From GCA-2718035 sp964435285 (lineage in GTDB: Bacteria > Bacteroidota > Bacteroidia > Flavobacteriales > TMED113): a stretch of 59,800 bases of DNA. The position numbers were made by a program, and so were the translations under genes. The notes beneath the pieces are model-generated. The model saw nothing but the letters and a program-made list of their open reading frames with translations. It did not search any database and was not told where the DNA came from. Below are positions 8,722-16,895 of this stretch, in pieces (positions within the stretch are counted from its first letter, which is position 1; every line of letters starts with the position of its first letter). Location: NCBI GenBank assembly GCA_964435285.1, contig CAYSYA010000010.1, positions 1 through 59,800 of the forward strand, in the 5' to 3' direction.

Positions 8722-9385
8722 AAATAAATTACAAAAGTTTGAAGAGTTAAGACGTCTAACTAATACTATACAACCAGACAAGTCTGATTTATTAAATGAT
8801 CGATTTAGATTAAAAGGTTTTTGGAAAAAAGAATTTAAAAATAATAATCCAATTATTTTAGAACTAGGGTGCGGAAAAGGTGAGTATACAATTAATTTAG
8901 CAAAGAAATTCCCTGCAAATAACTACGTTGGAATTGATATTAAAGGCTCTAGAATTTGGAAAGGGGCAAAATACGCAACAGAAAATGAATTAAATAATGT
9001 TAGGTTCCTTCGAACACAAATAGAATTTTTACCTTATTGTTTTTCTTCAAATGAAGTATCAGAGATATGGATAACATTTCCTGACCCACAGACTAAATAT
9101 AGGAGGAGAAAAAAAAGACTAACATCATTTGACATGTTTAGTAAGTATAAATGTGTTTTAAAGGAAAAATCATTAGTTCATTTAAAAACTGATAGCCAGT
9201 TCTTACATGGTTATACTTTAGGTGTACTGGAAAGGTTAAATAGTAAAATTGTTGTATCGTCTCACGATATTTATAATTCAAATTTAATAGACAAATACGA
9301 TTATTTAAAAATAAAAACATTTTATGAGAAGAAATTTTTAAAAAATAATCTAGCAATAACTTATATTTGCTTTCAGATTAGTTAA
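8714..9385 (+). CDS. trmB: tRNA (guanine-N7-)-methyltransferase TrmB
   Basis: SAM-dependent enzyme forming m7G46 in the variable loop of tRNA. The SAM-binding glycine loop is LELGCGKGEYTINLA, followed by YVGIDIKGSRIWKGAK. The family-specific FPDPQTKYRRRKKRL segment, used in tRNA binding and catalysis, is complete. The length of 223 residues is normal. It overlaps the upstream phosphatase-like gene by 8 bases and is followed almost immediately (1 base) by mrp, so it is part of a tight operon. Confidence 0.93.
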   Translation: MAKNKLQKFEELRRLTNTIQPDKSDLLNDRFRLKGFWKKEFKNNNPIILELGCGKGEYTINLAKKFPANNYVGIDIKGSRIWKGAKYATENELNNVRFLRTQIEFLPYCFSSNEVSEIWITFPDPQTKYRRRKKRLTSFDMFSKYKCVLKEKSLVHLKTDSQFLHGYTLGVLERLNSKIVVSSHDIYNSNLIDKYDYLKIKTFYEKKFLKNNLAITYICFQIS

Positions 9386-9386
9386 T

Positions 9387-10499
9387 ATGTCAATAACCAA
9401 GAAAGATATTTTAAATTTATTACAAAGTATAAAGATTCCATCAGAGAATAAAAGTTTAGTTCATTTTGATATTCTAAAAGATTTATCTATTGAAAATTCA
9501 ATTATTGAATTAAAATTATCAATAAGTAATCCAACTCTTCAGTTTAGAAAAAAAATTGAATCTTTGGTTAAAGATTTTGTTAATAAAAAATCACCAGAGT
9601 ATACTGTAAAAATTGATTTTATTATTCAAGAGAAATCAAAAAAAGATTTAGAAAGTAAAAAGACAATCAATGGTATAAAAAATATTATTGCTGTTGCGTC
9701 AGGAAAAGGGGGGGTTGGTAAATCTACTATTTCTAGTAACCTTGCTACTTCGTTATCTTTAATAGGCAAAAAGGTTGGATTGATAGATGCTGATATTTAT
9801 GGCCCATCAATACCAATCATGTTTGATGTTGAAAAAGAAAAGCCAGTTGTTTCTAATATTAATGGCGATTCTTTAATTGAGCCAGTCCAAGCGCATGGTG
9901 TAAAACTTTTATCAATTGGATTTTTCTCAAAACCATCTGACGCAATTGTTTGGAGGGGTCCAATGGCTAGCAAAGCACTTAATCAAATGATTCATCAGGC
10001 AAATTGGGGAAATTTAGATTATTTGATAATAGACTTGCCACCTGGAACAGGCGACATTCATTTAACATTAGTTCAATCACTTCCATTAACGGGAGCGGTA
10101 ATAGTAACTACACCACAACCAATCTCTATAATTGATGCAAAAAAAGCAGCGGCTATGTTTAAAATGAAAAATATAAACGTTCCAATTATTGGGATGGTAG
10201 AAAATATGTCTTGGTTTTCTCCTCATGATAATCCAAAGAAAAAATATTATATATTTGGCAAAGCTGGAGGTCAGAATTTAAGTAAAGATTTAGAGATACC
10301 ATTATTATCTAGATTTCCTTTATTAGAAACTATTAGAGAATCTTCTGATGTTGGTAGGCCCGCAGCTCTTCAAAACAATAATGTTTCTGAGATGTATAAA
10401 AATTTTGCCATGAGTGTTGTGGAAAAAACTATGGAAAGAAATTTAAAATTAAATAAAACAAAAAGAGTAAAAATAACTCACACTAAAGGGTGTTCTTAA
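9387..10499 (+). CDS. mrp: Mrp/NBP35-family P-loop ATPase (Fe-S cluster carrier type)
   Basis: Soluble ATPase linked to Fe-S cluster transfer. Residues 1-90 are the DUF59/MIP18-like N-terminal domain. The deviant Walker A VASGKGGVGKSTISSN follows, then VGLIDADIYGPS and IDLPPGTGD. The usual C-terminal CxxC cluster site (ENMSxFxCPxC in ApbC) is replaced by ENMSWFSPHDNP with no cysteine; the only late Cys is in the final KGCS. The adjacent NifU-type gene, starting 9 bases downstream, and the reductase/ferredoxin pair support a place in Fe-S metabolism. Confidence 0.88.
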   Translation: MSITKKDILNLLQSIKIPSENKSLVHFDILKDLSIENSIIELKLSISNPTLQFRKKIESLVKDFVNKKSPEYTVKIDFIIQEKSKKDLESKKTINGIKNIIAVASGKGGVGKSTISSNLATSLSLIGKKVGLIDADIYGPSIPIMFDVEKEKPVVSNINGDSLIEPVQAHGVKLLSIGFFSKPSDAIVWRGPMASKALNQMIHQANWGNLDYLIIDLPPGTGDIHLTLVQSLPLTGAVIVTTPQPISIIDAKKAAAMFKMKNINVPIIGMVENMSWFSPHDNPKKKYYIFGKAGGQNLSKDLEIPLLSRFPLLETIRESSDVGRPAALQNNNVSEMYKNFAMSVVEKTMERNLKLNKTKRVKITHTKGCS

Positions 10500-10508
10500 T
10501 TTTCTTAT

Positions 10509-10745
10509 ATGAATGAATTAAATTTATTTGAAAGAATTAACAAAGGTCTTGATGAAGTTAGACCTTTCTTGAATGAAGATGGTGGTGATGTAACATTTGT
10601 TAAAGTAACTTCAGATTTTGATTTGGTATTAAGATTTGAGGGTGCCTGTAGAACATGTGAAGTAAATCAAATGACATTAAAAAACGGAATAGAAGAGTCA
10701 ATTAAAAAACATGCTCCTGAAATTAAATCAATTAAATCGATATGA
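10509..10745 (+). CDS. NifU C-terminal-domain protein (Fe-S scaffold/carrier)
   Basis: A 78-residue NifU-like domain on its own. It shows the signature FLNEDGGDVTFVKV and the CxxC motif of EGACRTCEVNQMTLKNGIE, which together bind a [4Fe-4S] cluster between two monomers in this family. It probably hands clusters to targets together with the Mrp ATPase encoded just upstream. Its TGA overlaps the ATG of the flavoprotein reductase gene (ATGA, 4 bases), so the two are translationally coupled. Confidence 0.9.
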   Translation: MNELNLFERINKGLDEVRPFLNEDGGDVTFVKVTSDFDLVLRFEGACRTCEVNQMTLKNGIEESIKKHAPEIKSIKSI

Positions 10746-11746
10746 TAAAAACAGATATTATTATTATTGGAGCGGGTCCCTGTGGTTTATTTGCTGTTTT
10801 TGAAGCAGGATTATTAAAGATGAAATGCCACCTAATAGATTCTTTACCAATCGCAGGGGGTCAGTGTTCTGAAATTTATCCTAAAAAGCCAATTTATGAT
10901 ATACCTGCATATCCTGAAATTTTAGCTGAAGATTTAGTAGAAAATTTAATGAAACAAATAAAACCATTTAAGCCCGGTTTTACCCTAGGAGAAAGGGCAG
11001 AGAATTTAAATAAAAAGGGAAATAATTTTATAGTTACTACTAATAAAGGAACAAAGCATGAGGCTCCAGTAGTTGTAATTGCTGGGGGATTAGGTTGTTT
11101 TGAACCAAGAAAGCCGTTAATAAATAATTTAGAAGACTTTGAGGGAAAAGGTATAGAGTACATAATTAAAGACCCTGAGTTATATAAAGGAAAAAAAATA
11201 ACTATTTCTGGAGGAGGTGATTCAGCTTTAGATTGGGCGATTTATTTTGCAGAAACAGCAAGTCAAGTAACCTTAGTACATCGAAGAAGTTCTTTCAGGG
11301 GACACTTAGACTCTGTAGAAACTATTAATAAATTAGCAAAAAAGGGTAAAATAAATTTAATTACTGAAGCCGAAGTAAATAAAATTGAGGGTAATGATAA
11401 ATTACAAAGTATTGAAATAAAAAATAAAAAAGGAGAAGAGATTAATTTACATACCGATTTTTGGTTTCCATTATTTGGATTAGTTCCAAAGTTAGGCCCT
11501 ATAAAGGATTGGGGATTAGAGTTGGAAAAAAATGCAATTAAGGTTGACACTTTAGATTATAGTACAAACATAAGTGGAGTGTATGCAATTGGTGATGTTA
11601 ATACATATCAAGGAAAATTGAAATTAATTTTGTGTGGATTTCATGAAGGAGCAATTATGGCACAATCTGCTTTTAAAAAGGTTTTTCCTAATCAGAAATC
11701 TTCGTTTAAGTATACTACGGTTTTAGGTGGAATTAAAGGTTTTTAA
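10742..11746 (+). CDS. ferredoxin--NADP+ reductase, thioredoxin-reductase-like
   Basis: FAD/NADPH flavoprotein of 334 residues. The N-terminal FAD motif is IIIGAGPCGLFAVFEAG, the second nucleotide site is ITISGGGDSALDWAIYF, and a late FAD contact is VYAIGDVNTYQGKLKLI. The CxxC redox pair of thioredoxin reductases is absent, which together with the GGQCSEIYPKKPIYDIPAYP segment marks the YumC/plant-unlike FNR family. The ferredoxin gene begins 2 bases after its stop, so these are very likely redox partners that supply electrons for Fe-S assembly or biosynthetic enzymes. Confidence 0.88.
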   Translation: MIKTDIIIIGAGPCGLFAVFEAGLLKMKCHLIDSLPIAGGQCSEIYPKKPIYDIPAYPEILAEDLVENLMKQIKPFKPGFTLGERAENLNKKGNNFIVTTNKGTKHEAPVVVIAGGLGCFEPRKPLINNLEDFEGKGIEYIIKDPELYKGKKITISGGGDSALDWAIYFAETASQVTLVHRRSSFRGHLDSVETINKLAKKGKINLITEAEVNKIEGNDKLQSIEIKNKKGEEINLHTDFWFPLFGLVPKLGPIKDWGLELEKNAIKVDTLDYSTNISGVYAIGDVNTYQGKLKLILCGFHEGAIMAQSAFKKVFPNQKSSFKYTTVLGGIKGF

Positions 11747-11748
11747 AA

Positions 11749-12069
11749 ATGAAAGAAATTATAATTAATGTTATAGACGAAACAGGTAAAAAACATAAAA
11801 TAGTTACTCCTCTAGAGATGGGGTTGAACTTAATGGATGTTTTAAGATCTCACGATTTAGTAGAGGGTGCGTGTGGTGGAATGGCTTTATGTGCTACATG
11901 TCATTGTTACATAGAATCTGATCATCAAATTGCTAATCAAAAAGATGATGAATTAGCAATGTTAGATCAATTATTTTCTGTTGATGATGAGAAGAGTAGA
12001 TTGGCTTGCCAAATTCCTATTACTGAGGCTATTAATAATATTATTGTTAAAATTGCTCCCCCTGATTAG
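11749..12069 (+). CDS. [2Fe-2S] ferredoxin (adrenodoxin type)
   Basis: A 106-residue electron carrier. The cluster ligands are in EGACGGMALCATCHCYIE (C-x5-C-x2-C) with the fourth Cys in SRLACQIPIT. The spacing is that of adrenodoxin/isc-type ferredoxins rather than plant ferredoxins. It is placed directly after its probable reductase. The last 23 bases overlap the end of the convergent nadE gene on the other strand. Confidence 0.92.
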   Translation: MKEIIINVIDETGKKHKIVTPLEMGLNLMDVLRSHDLVEGACGGMALCATCHCYIESDHQIANQKDDELAMLDQLFSVDDEKSRLACQIPITEAINNIIVKIAPPD

Positions 12070-12847
12070 GGAATTTAATTTTATTCTTTGGAATTTTACA
12101 AACAGGTATTGGATTCATTTTGTGTTGATTATTTTTATTATGTTTTTTGTATAGTTTAATAAGTCGCTCTTCCTTTTTATTTAAATTTTTTTTATTTAAA
12201 TTTTTCATTGCCCATTCAATTTCCTTATATGATGCTCCAATTTGATCCTCGTCGGTCCTATCATCTCCCCAAAGACCATCAGTTGGATCTGCAGTTTGAA
12301 TGCCGTTTATAATTTTTAGAAATTTTGCTAATTGATATACTTCAGATTTAAGTAGATCACCAATAGGGCTAATATCAACACCACCATCTCCATACTTTGT
12401 ATAAAAACCAATACAAAAATCTTCTATTTTATTTCCTGTTCCAACAACAATCCCATTTTTAGATGCAGCTATTTGATATAGTGTTGTCATTCTTAATCTA
12501 GCTTTAGAGTTTGCAAACCCTAATTTATTTTGAAGTTCTTTTGGAAATTGTTTACTAAAAACATCATATACATCACTTAATTGAATAGTTAATTCTTCAA
12601 CATTTTTATATTTTTTTTTAAGCCATTTAATGTGGTCTTTAGCAAGTATTAATTGTTTTTTATTTTGATGTATAGGCATTGAAACAACAATAGTTTTGAT
12701 TCTTGTTTCAGCGCATAATGTAGATGTTAATGCAGAGTCAATTCCACCAGAAATACCTACAATTAAACAATGAATATCATTATTTAAACAATAGGCTTTT
12801 ATCCAATTTGAAATATATTTAGTTACTAATTTATAGTCCATTTCCAT
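12047..12847 (-). CDS. nadE: NAD synthetase (ammonia-type NadE)
   Basis: Final step of NAD synthesis, amidating deamido-NAD. The PP-loop SGGIDS is at residues 33-38. Further family motifs are TGNKIEDFCIGFYTKYGDGG and ISPIGDLLKSEVYQLA, and ADPTDGLWGDDRTDEDQIGA matches the deamido-NAD site. The 266-residue length has no glutaminase domain, so free ammonia or an external source is used. It could also start at M3. Translation begins at the last base of the upstream barrel-protein stop codon (1-base overlap). It neighbours gldB, an arrangement I know from other Bacteroidetes. Confidence 0.93.
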   Translation of the reverse strand: MEMDYKLVTKYISNWIKAYCLNNDIHCLIVGISGGIDSALTSTLCAETRIKTIVVSMPIHQNKKQLILAKDHIKWLKKKYKNVEELTIQLSDVYDVFSKQFPKELQNKLGFANSKARLRMTTLYQIAASKNGIVVGTGNKIEDFCIGFYTKYGDGGVDISPIGDLLKSEVYQLAKFLKIINGIQTADPTDGLWGDDRTDEDQIGASYKEIEWAMKNLNKKNLNKKEERLIKLYKKHNKNNQHKMNPIPVCKIPKNKIKFPNQGEQF

Positions 12848-13449
12848 TAGAATAAAAAACCAACACTGAGACCTAACTGGTTCATTAAAAAAGTATCATA
12901 AGAGAAAGCGCCGGTGTCTTGCCATCCTTTTGTAATTCCATTTTTAATAAAAATTTCAGCAAATAAACTAGATTCTTGTTTTAGAGAATATTCTGTGCCT
13001 ATTGAAACATTAAGCATAAGCATTAAGCTTGTCCCTTCACCATAGTTTAAGTTCTCATTGTTTAAGTTCTCATTGTCTCCTTCTACATTGTCTCTGATTT
13101 TAACACCAAAGGATGGGCCTGTTTTAGCATAATAAGTTAAATATCCAAATGGTCTGGATTTCATTTTAACTTGAATTGGTAATACAAAATAATGAGATTT
13201 GTAGCTTATGTTATTTATCTCACCGCTTTTTTTAGAGATTTCAAAACCAGATTCTAAAAAGTGATTTTCACTAAATGCATACTCTATTATATATCCGTAA
13301 TTTAATGCAATTTTTTTCTTTCCATTTTCAAAATCGTTAATATTTATTGAATTAATTGAGGGGGAAAGAAAAAGCCCCATTTTTATATCTTGAGAAGCAA
13401 TAACAGATGAGAAAAAAATTAAAATAGTTGTAAAAAAAAGTTTTTTCAT
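12847..13449 (-). CDS. outer-membrane beta-barrel (porin-family-like) protein
   Basis: A 200-residue protein with a signal peptide (residues 1-19, ending VIASQ) and a run of amphipathic strands: KMGLFLSPSINS, ALNYGYIIEYAFS, HFLESGFEISKKSG, LTYYAKTGPSFGVKI, LMLNVSIGTEYSL, ending LGLSVGFLF with a terminal Phe as barrels prefer. This is the PorT/OMP_b-brl type. A direct 15-base duplication (about 13049-13078) encodes the repeated NENLN in a loop, a likely recent slippage event. The start lies in a 47-base divergent spacer shared with gldB. The function is unknown. Confidence 0.7.
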   Translation of the reverse strand: MKKLFFTTILIFFSSVIASQDIKMGLFLSPSINSININDFENGKKKIALNYGYIIEYAFSENHFLESGFEISKKSGEINNISYKSHYFVLPIQVKMKSRPFGYLTYYAKTGPSFGVKIRDNVEGDNENLNNENLNYGEGTSLMLMLNVSIGTEYSLKQESSLFAEIFIKNGITKGWQDTGAFSYDTFLMNQLGLSVGFLF

Positions 13450-13496
13450 AGTTGAGTTAAAATTTAATCATAAATTTAATCTTTAGTAATAAGAAA

Positions 13497-14504
13497 ATGA
13501 AAAAGTATATAATTATTTTTTATTCAATTTCTTTTGTATTTTTTTCATCATGTAATAGAAATGAAAAAATAACAATAGAAAAAAATAATAATAGAAACTT
13601 AGTAAAGTCTTGTAAGAATATAGATTCAATTTTACGATCTGAAATAAAACTTTTTGATTTTGATGGAGAAAATATTGAAGCCGAAATTAAAAAATTGAGC
13701 AACGAGCATCCGTATTTTTTTAAAGATACCCTCAAGAATTTTTTTAGAGATATTGCCAATGACATAAATTATAATATAATTTATGATTCTGTGTTTGTCA
13801 AGTTTAATAAATTAGAAAATATATATAAGGATGTAAACATTGGACTTTGTATTTTTAACAAATATTTTCCTAATTTCCAACCTAGATTAGTGACAATGAT
13901 AGATGATGACATAATTGACACTTTTTCACCACCCTTTAATCCAATAGCATTTGATAAGATAAATAATATAATTTTGATACAATTACAATGGTTTTTAGGT
14001 AAAGACCATGTATTTTATTCTAATAGAGCGCAACCAATTCCTGAGTATTTAACACAAAGGTACCAATCACAATATATTGCACCTATGATTTTTCAATCTA
14101 TTAGCAATTCTTACATGAAACAAAATAACAAGGAAGATTTTTTAACATCAATAATTAATGAGGCTAAGCCATATCTTTTTAGTGAAATAATGTTGCCTCA
14201 TTTAACTGATAGCATTATTTTTGGTGCATCAAAAAATGATATTGATTTTTTTAATAAAAATGCACATATGGTGTGGAAGTACATTTTAGAAAATGAATAT
14301 CTTTTTTCAGGTGAATCTAATTTAAAGCAACAATTTATTACACCATCAAGCTCTAATCATTTAGGAACTCCTGGAAGATTTGGTGTTTGGATAGGTTGGC
14401 AAATTCTTCGTTCGTATTATAATAACAATAATAAATCTCTAAAAGAGGTTTTAGAAGAAACAAACTATTTAAAATTATTAAATGAATCCAACTACAAGCC
14501 ATAA
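13497..14504 (+). CDS. gldB: gliding motility lipoprotein GldB
   Basis: Lipoprotein with the signal ending FFSSC and lipidated C19. GldB is required for flavobacterial gliding and stabilises the T9SS/gliding apparatus. Family-like segments are FDFDGENIEAEIKKLSNEHP, the central LQWFLGKDHVFY and IPEYLTQRYQSQYIAP, and the late HLGTPGRFGVWIGWQILRSYY. The length of 335 residues agrees with known GldB proteins. The identification is strengthened by gldC starting 11 bases downstream and nadE on the other side. Confidence 0.88.
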   Translation: MKKYIIIFYSISFVFFSSCNRNEKITIEKNNNRNLVKSCKNIDSILRSEIKLFDFDGENIEAEIKKLSNEHPYFFKDTLKNFFRDIANDINYNIIYDSVFVKFNKLENIYKDVNIGLCIFNKYFPNFQPRLVTMIDDDIIDTFSPPFNPIAFDKINNIILIQLQWFLGKDHVFYSNRAQPIPEYLTQRYQSQYIAPMIFQSISNSYMKQNNKEDFLTSIINEAKPYLFSEIMLPHLTDSIIFGASKNDIDFFNKNAHMVWKYILENEYLFSGESNLKQQFITPSSSNHLGTPGRFGVWIGWQILRSYYNNNNKSLKEVLEETNYLKLLNESNYKP

Positions 14505-14515
14505 ATAGAAAGTAT

Positions 14516-14848
14516 ATGAAAAAAAGAAAAGCAAATATTAAAATAGATATAGTGTTAAATGAAAATAATATTCCTGAAGAAATTTTCTGGAAAGCTTCAG
14601 ATAGTAAGATTGATAAAGCTAATGCTCAAGCATTTTTTTTATCTTTCTGGGATACTGATTCAAAAAACTCATATAACATAGATTTATGGAATAAGGAAAT
14701 GACAGTAGAAGAAATGAAATTTTTTATTTTTCAATCTTTACTCAAAATGTCTAGTATTCTGGAGAGGTCAACTGGTGATGAAAACTTAGTAAAAAAAATG
14801 AAAGAATTCTCAAAACAATTTGGAAAAATGACAAACGTCCTTAAATAA
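14516..14848 (+). CDS. gldC: gliding motility protein GldC
   Basis: Small soluble protein of 110 residues without signal or membrane segment. It shows the conserved opening KANIKIDIVLNENNIPEEIF-WKA and the central AFFLSFWDTDSKNSYNIDLW. GldC is thought to assist or stabilise GldB in the gliding machinery. Its gene ends 2 bases before the stop of the convergent yihA gene, leaving no room for a separate terminator. Confidence 0.88.
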   Translation: MKKRKANIKIDIVLNENNIPEEIFWKASDSKIDKANAQAFFLSFWDTDSKNSYNIDLWNKEMTVEEMKFFIFQSLLKMSSILERSTGDENLVKKMKEFSKQFGKMTNVLK

Positions 14849-14850
14849 AC

Positions 14851-15447
14851 TTATTTCAACTTATTATATTCTTCAATTTTTTTTAAAATATCTAACCTTC
14901 CAATTTTATTTTTTGATGAAAAATTAATGAACGGTGGTGTTCTCTCCCAATAATTTAAAAGTTCGGTATTGTGATGTTCATTTGATATTTTTATATCATG
15001 AATTTTTAATTTATCAATTTTTGAAAATAATCTCACAAATGGTAATTTGTTTTTACCTAACCAATTCATAAAATCTATATCATTTTGCTGCGGTTTTATT
15101 CTTAAATCAATTAATAAAAAAACACACCTTAATTGTGTGCTTTTTGTCAAGTATTCTTTTGAAAATGAAATAAAATTTTTTCTGTTTTCTTTAGAGGTCT
15201 TAGCGTACCCATAGCCTGGTAAATCAACAAGATACCAGTTTTCATTAATTAAGTAATGATTTATTAATTGAGTTTTTCCTGGTGTGGATGAAGTTTTCGC
15301 TAAAGAGCTATTTGTTAGCATATTAATTAGTGATGACTTTCCAACATTAGATCTTCCAATGAATGCATATTCTGGCTTGGGTTCAATTTTTTTAGTTTCT
15401 TTAAATGACGATGAGCTAGTCAAAAATTTAACTTTTGAAATTTTCAT
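14851..15447 (-). CDS. yihA: ribosome biogenesis GTPase YihA/YsxC
   Basis: TrmE-Era-EngA-EngB family GTPase needed for 50S subunit maturation. Motifs: G1 GRSNVGKSSLIN, G2 region TPGKTQLINHY, G3 DLPGYGYA, and FSKIDKL in the place of the usual G4 TKxD. The length of 198 residues is normal. It shares a 4-base overlap with the upstream hydrolase gene (stop/start ATGA), so both are expressed from the promoter at about 16221-16248. Confidence 0.92.
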   Translation of the reverse strand: MKISKVKFLTSSSSFKETKKIEPKPEYAFIGRSNVGKSSLINMLTNSSLAKTSSTPGKTQLINHYLINENWYLVDLPGYGYAKTSKENRKNFISFSKEYLTKSTQLRCVFLLIDLRIKPQQNDIDFMNWLGKNKLPFVRLFSKIDKLKIHDIKISNEHHNTELLNYWERTPPFINFSSKNKIGRLDILKKIEEYNKLK

Positions 15448-16208
15448 TTTTTTAAATTATGAATCCAATTAATTAATATTTTATTAAATACTTTAGGTCT
15501 TTCCATCATGGCGGCATGCCCGCAATTTTTAATCCAAAATAAATCAGATTTATTAATTAATTGATGAAATTCTTTTGCTACATTTGGTGGAGTTACTTTA
15601 TCATTTTCCCCCCAGATTATACAAGTTGGAATCTCAATTTTTGATAGTTCATTTTTCATATTATGCCGAATGGCAGATTTAGCCATGGCTAAAATTTTAA
15701 TTAGTTTTTTTCGATTATTAACTGTACTGTAAACCTCATCTACAAGCTCTTTACTTGCGCATTTTGGATCGTAAAACACCTCCTCAGTCTTTGTTTTTAT
15801 ATAATCATAATTACCTCTTTTAGGAAAAGTTCCTCCAAGAGCATTTTCGTATAAACCTGAGCTTCCAGTAAGAATTAATCCTTTTATTTTTTTTTGGAAG
15901 TTTATTGTGTAAATTAAACCAACATGACCTCCTAGGGAATTTCCAAGTAAATAAAATTTATTTAGGTCGAGACTTGTTGTAAATTTATTCAAAAAATTAC
16001 TTAATTCTTTTGCGCTAGTTTTTAACAATGGCAAATCATATATTGGAAGCATTGGCATAATAACTCTAAAGCCTTGTTTGGGCAAATCTTCTATACAATT
16101 TTTAAAATTACTAAGGCTTCCCATTAAGCCATGTAATAAAATAATAGGTATTCCTGTTCCTTTATCTATATAATTAAAATTATTTTTATTTAAAATTTCT
16201 GTTTTCAT
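15444..16208 (-). CDS. alpha/beta-fold hydrolase
   Basis: Cytoplasmic serine hydrolase of 254 residues from the ATG at 16208. Oxyanion motif LLHGLMGS, nucleophile elbow GNSLGG, acid in WGENDKVTPP and His in NCGHAAMMERP complete the triad. The upstream TTG at 16223 is rejected as the start because it forms the end of a strong -7 promoter box (TAAATTTG). The protein resembles the MhpC/esterase group; the substrate is unknown. The gene lies directly upstream of yihA, overlapping by 4 bases. Confidence 0.82.
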   Translation of the reverse strand: MKTEILNKNNFNYIDKGTGIPIILLHGLMGSLSNFKNCIEDLPKQGFRVIMPMLPIYDLPLLKTSAKELSNFLNKFTTSLDLNKFYLLGNSLGGHVGLIYTINFQKKIKGLILTGSSGLYENALGGTFPKRGNYDYIKTKTEEVFYDPKCASKELVDEVYSTVNNRKKLIKILAMAKSAIRHNMKNELSKIEIPTCIIWGENDKVTPPNVAKEFHQLINKSDLFWIKNCGHAAMMERPKVFNKILINWIHNLKK

Positions 16209-16220
16209 ATTCTTGATTTT

Positions 16221-16248
16221 CAAATTTAAACAAATTTTAATTTTTCAA
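16221..16248 (-). promoter_or_regulatory. primary-sigma promoter for hydrolase-yihA
   Basis: Read on the minus strand: a -33 TTG (16248-16246), 17 bases, then TAAATTTG (16228-16221). This matches the Bacteroidetes vegetative consensus TTG-N17/18-TAnnTTTG. Transcription would begin about 16217, leaving a leader of about 9 bases before the ATG at 16208. The element therefore decides that the TTG at 16223 is not the start codon. Confidence 0.65.
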
Positions 16249-16350
16249 ATTAAGCTTTTCAACAAATCCTTTAATCATATTCAGGCTAACTTATTAACAA
16301 AATAATAACAATATGTTAATTAATTGTTGATATGGTGTTAACAAAAATTG

Positions 16351-16375
16351 GTGGGTAAAGGTGGTAAAAAGTGGT
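16351..16375 (+). promoter_or_regulatory. MraZ-box operator: three GTGG repeats at 10-bp spacing
   Basis: GTGGG (16351), GTGGT (16361) and GTGGT (16371) lie exactly one helical turn apart, separated by 5 AT-rich bases. MraZ proteins bind such direct repeats upstream of their own gene and repress the division/cell-wall cluster. The last repeat begins 54 bases before the mraZ ATG. A weak promoter (TTG at 16348-16350 and TAATTTAT at 16375-16382, spacing 24) would be covered by bound MraZ. The remaining spacer back to 16249 is AT-rich with no other signal I could support. Confidence 0.75.
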
Positions 16376-16424
16376 AATTTATGGCTAATTTTATTCAATT
16401 CTAATAAAAAAGTGAAAAAAGATA

Positions 16425-16895
16425 ATGTCTGAATATTTGATAGGGGTATACGAGTGTAAGGTCGACTCTAAAGCTAGAGTCATGTTGCCAATGCAATTAA
16501 AAAAACAATTGGGGGGCTCTTTAACTTCTTCGTTTATTCTAAAGCGAAGTGTATTTCATCCTTGCTTAGAATTATTTACAATTGAATCCTGGAATAATGT
16601 TGTAAAAGACATAAATAAACTCAATAGGTTCGTAAAAAAAAATAATGATTTTATAAGAATGTTTACTGCTGGTGTAAAGTTGACAGACTTAGATTCTAAC
16701 GGGAGACTGTTAATACCAAAAGACTTAAAACATTTTGCTAGTATACAGAGCGAATTAGTATTCTCAAGTTCGGGGAATATGATTGAAATATGGAACAAAT
16801 CTAAATATGAAAAAATAGTAACTGATACTGAGTCTGATTTTTCTAAGATGGCTGAAGAGGTGATGGGTAATATAAATAATAATCAAGATGAGTGA
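16425..16895 (+). CDS. mraZ: transcriptional regulator MraZ
   Basis: First gene of the division/cell-wall cluster. It consists of two SpoVT/AbrB-like swapped-hairpin units: GVYECKVDSKARVMLPMQLK near the N-terminus and AGVKLTDLDSNGRLLIPKDL in the second half, each with the conserved D-x-(K/N)-G/A-R-(V/L)-x-(I/L)-P core. MraZ forms a ring that binds the GTGG repeats found here at 16351-16375. The length of 156 residues is normal. It overlaps rsmH by 8 bases. Confidence 0.93.
   Translation: MSEYLIGVYECKVDSKARVMLPMQLKKQLGGSLTSSFILKRSVFHPCLELFTIESWNNVVKDINKLNRFVKKNNDFIRMFTAGVKLTDLDSNGRLLIPKDLKHFASIQSELVFSSSGNMIEIWNKSKYEKIVTDTESDFSKMAEEVMGNINNNQDE

Noticed and set aside
15284..15472. Small plus-strand frame between yihA and the hydrolase gene
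   Set aside because: It is antisense to the 5' end of yihA, with no start context or homology-like features.
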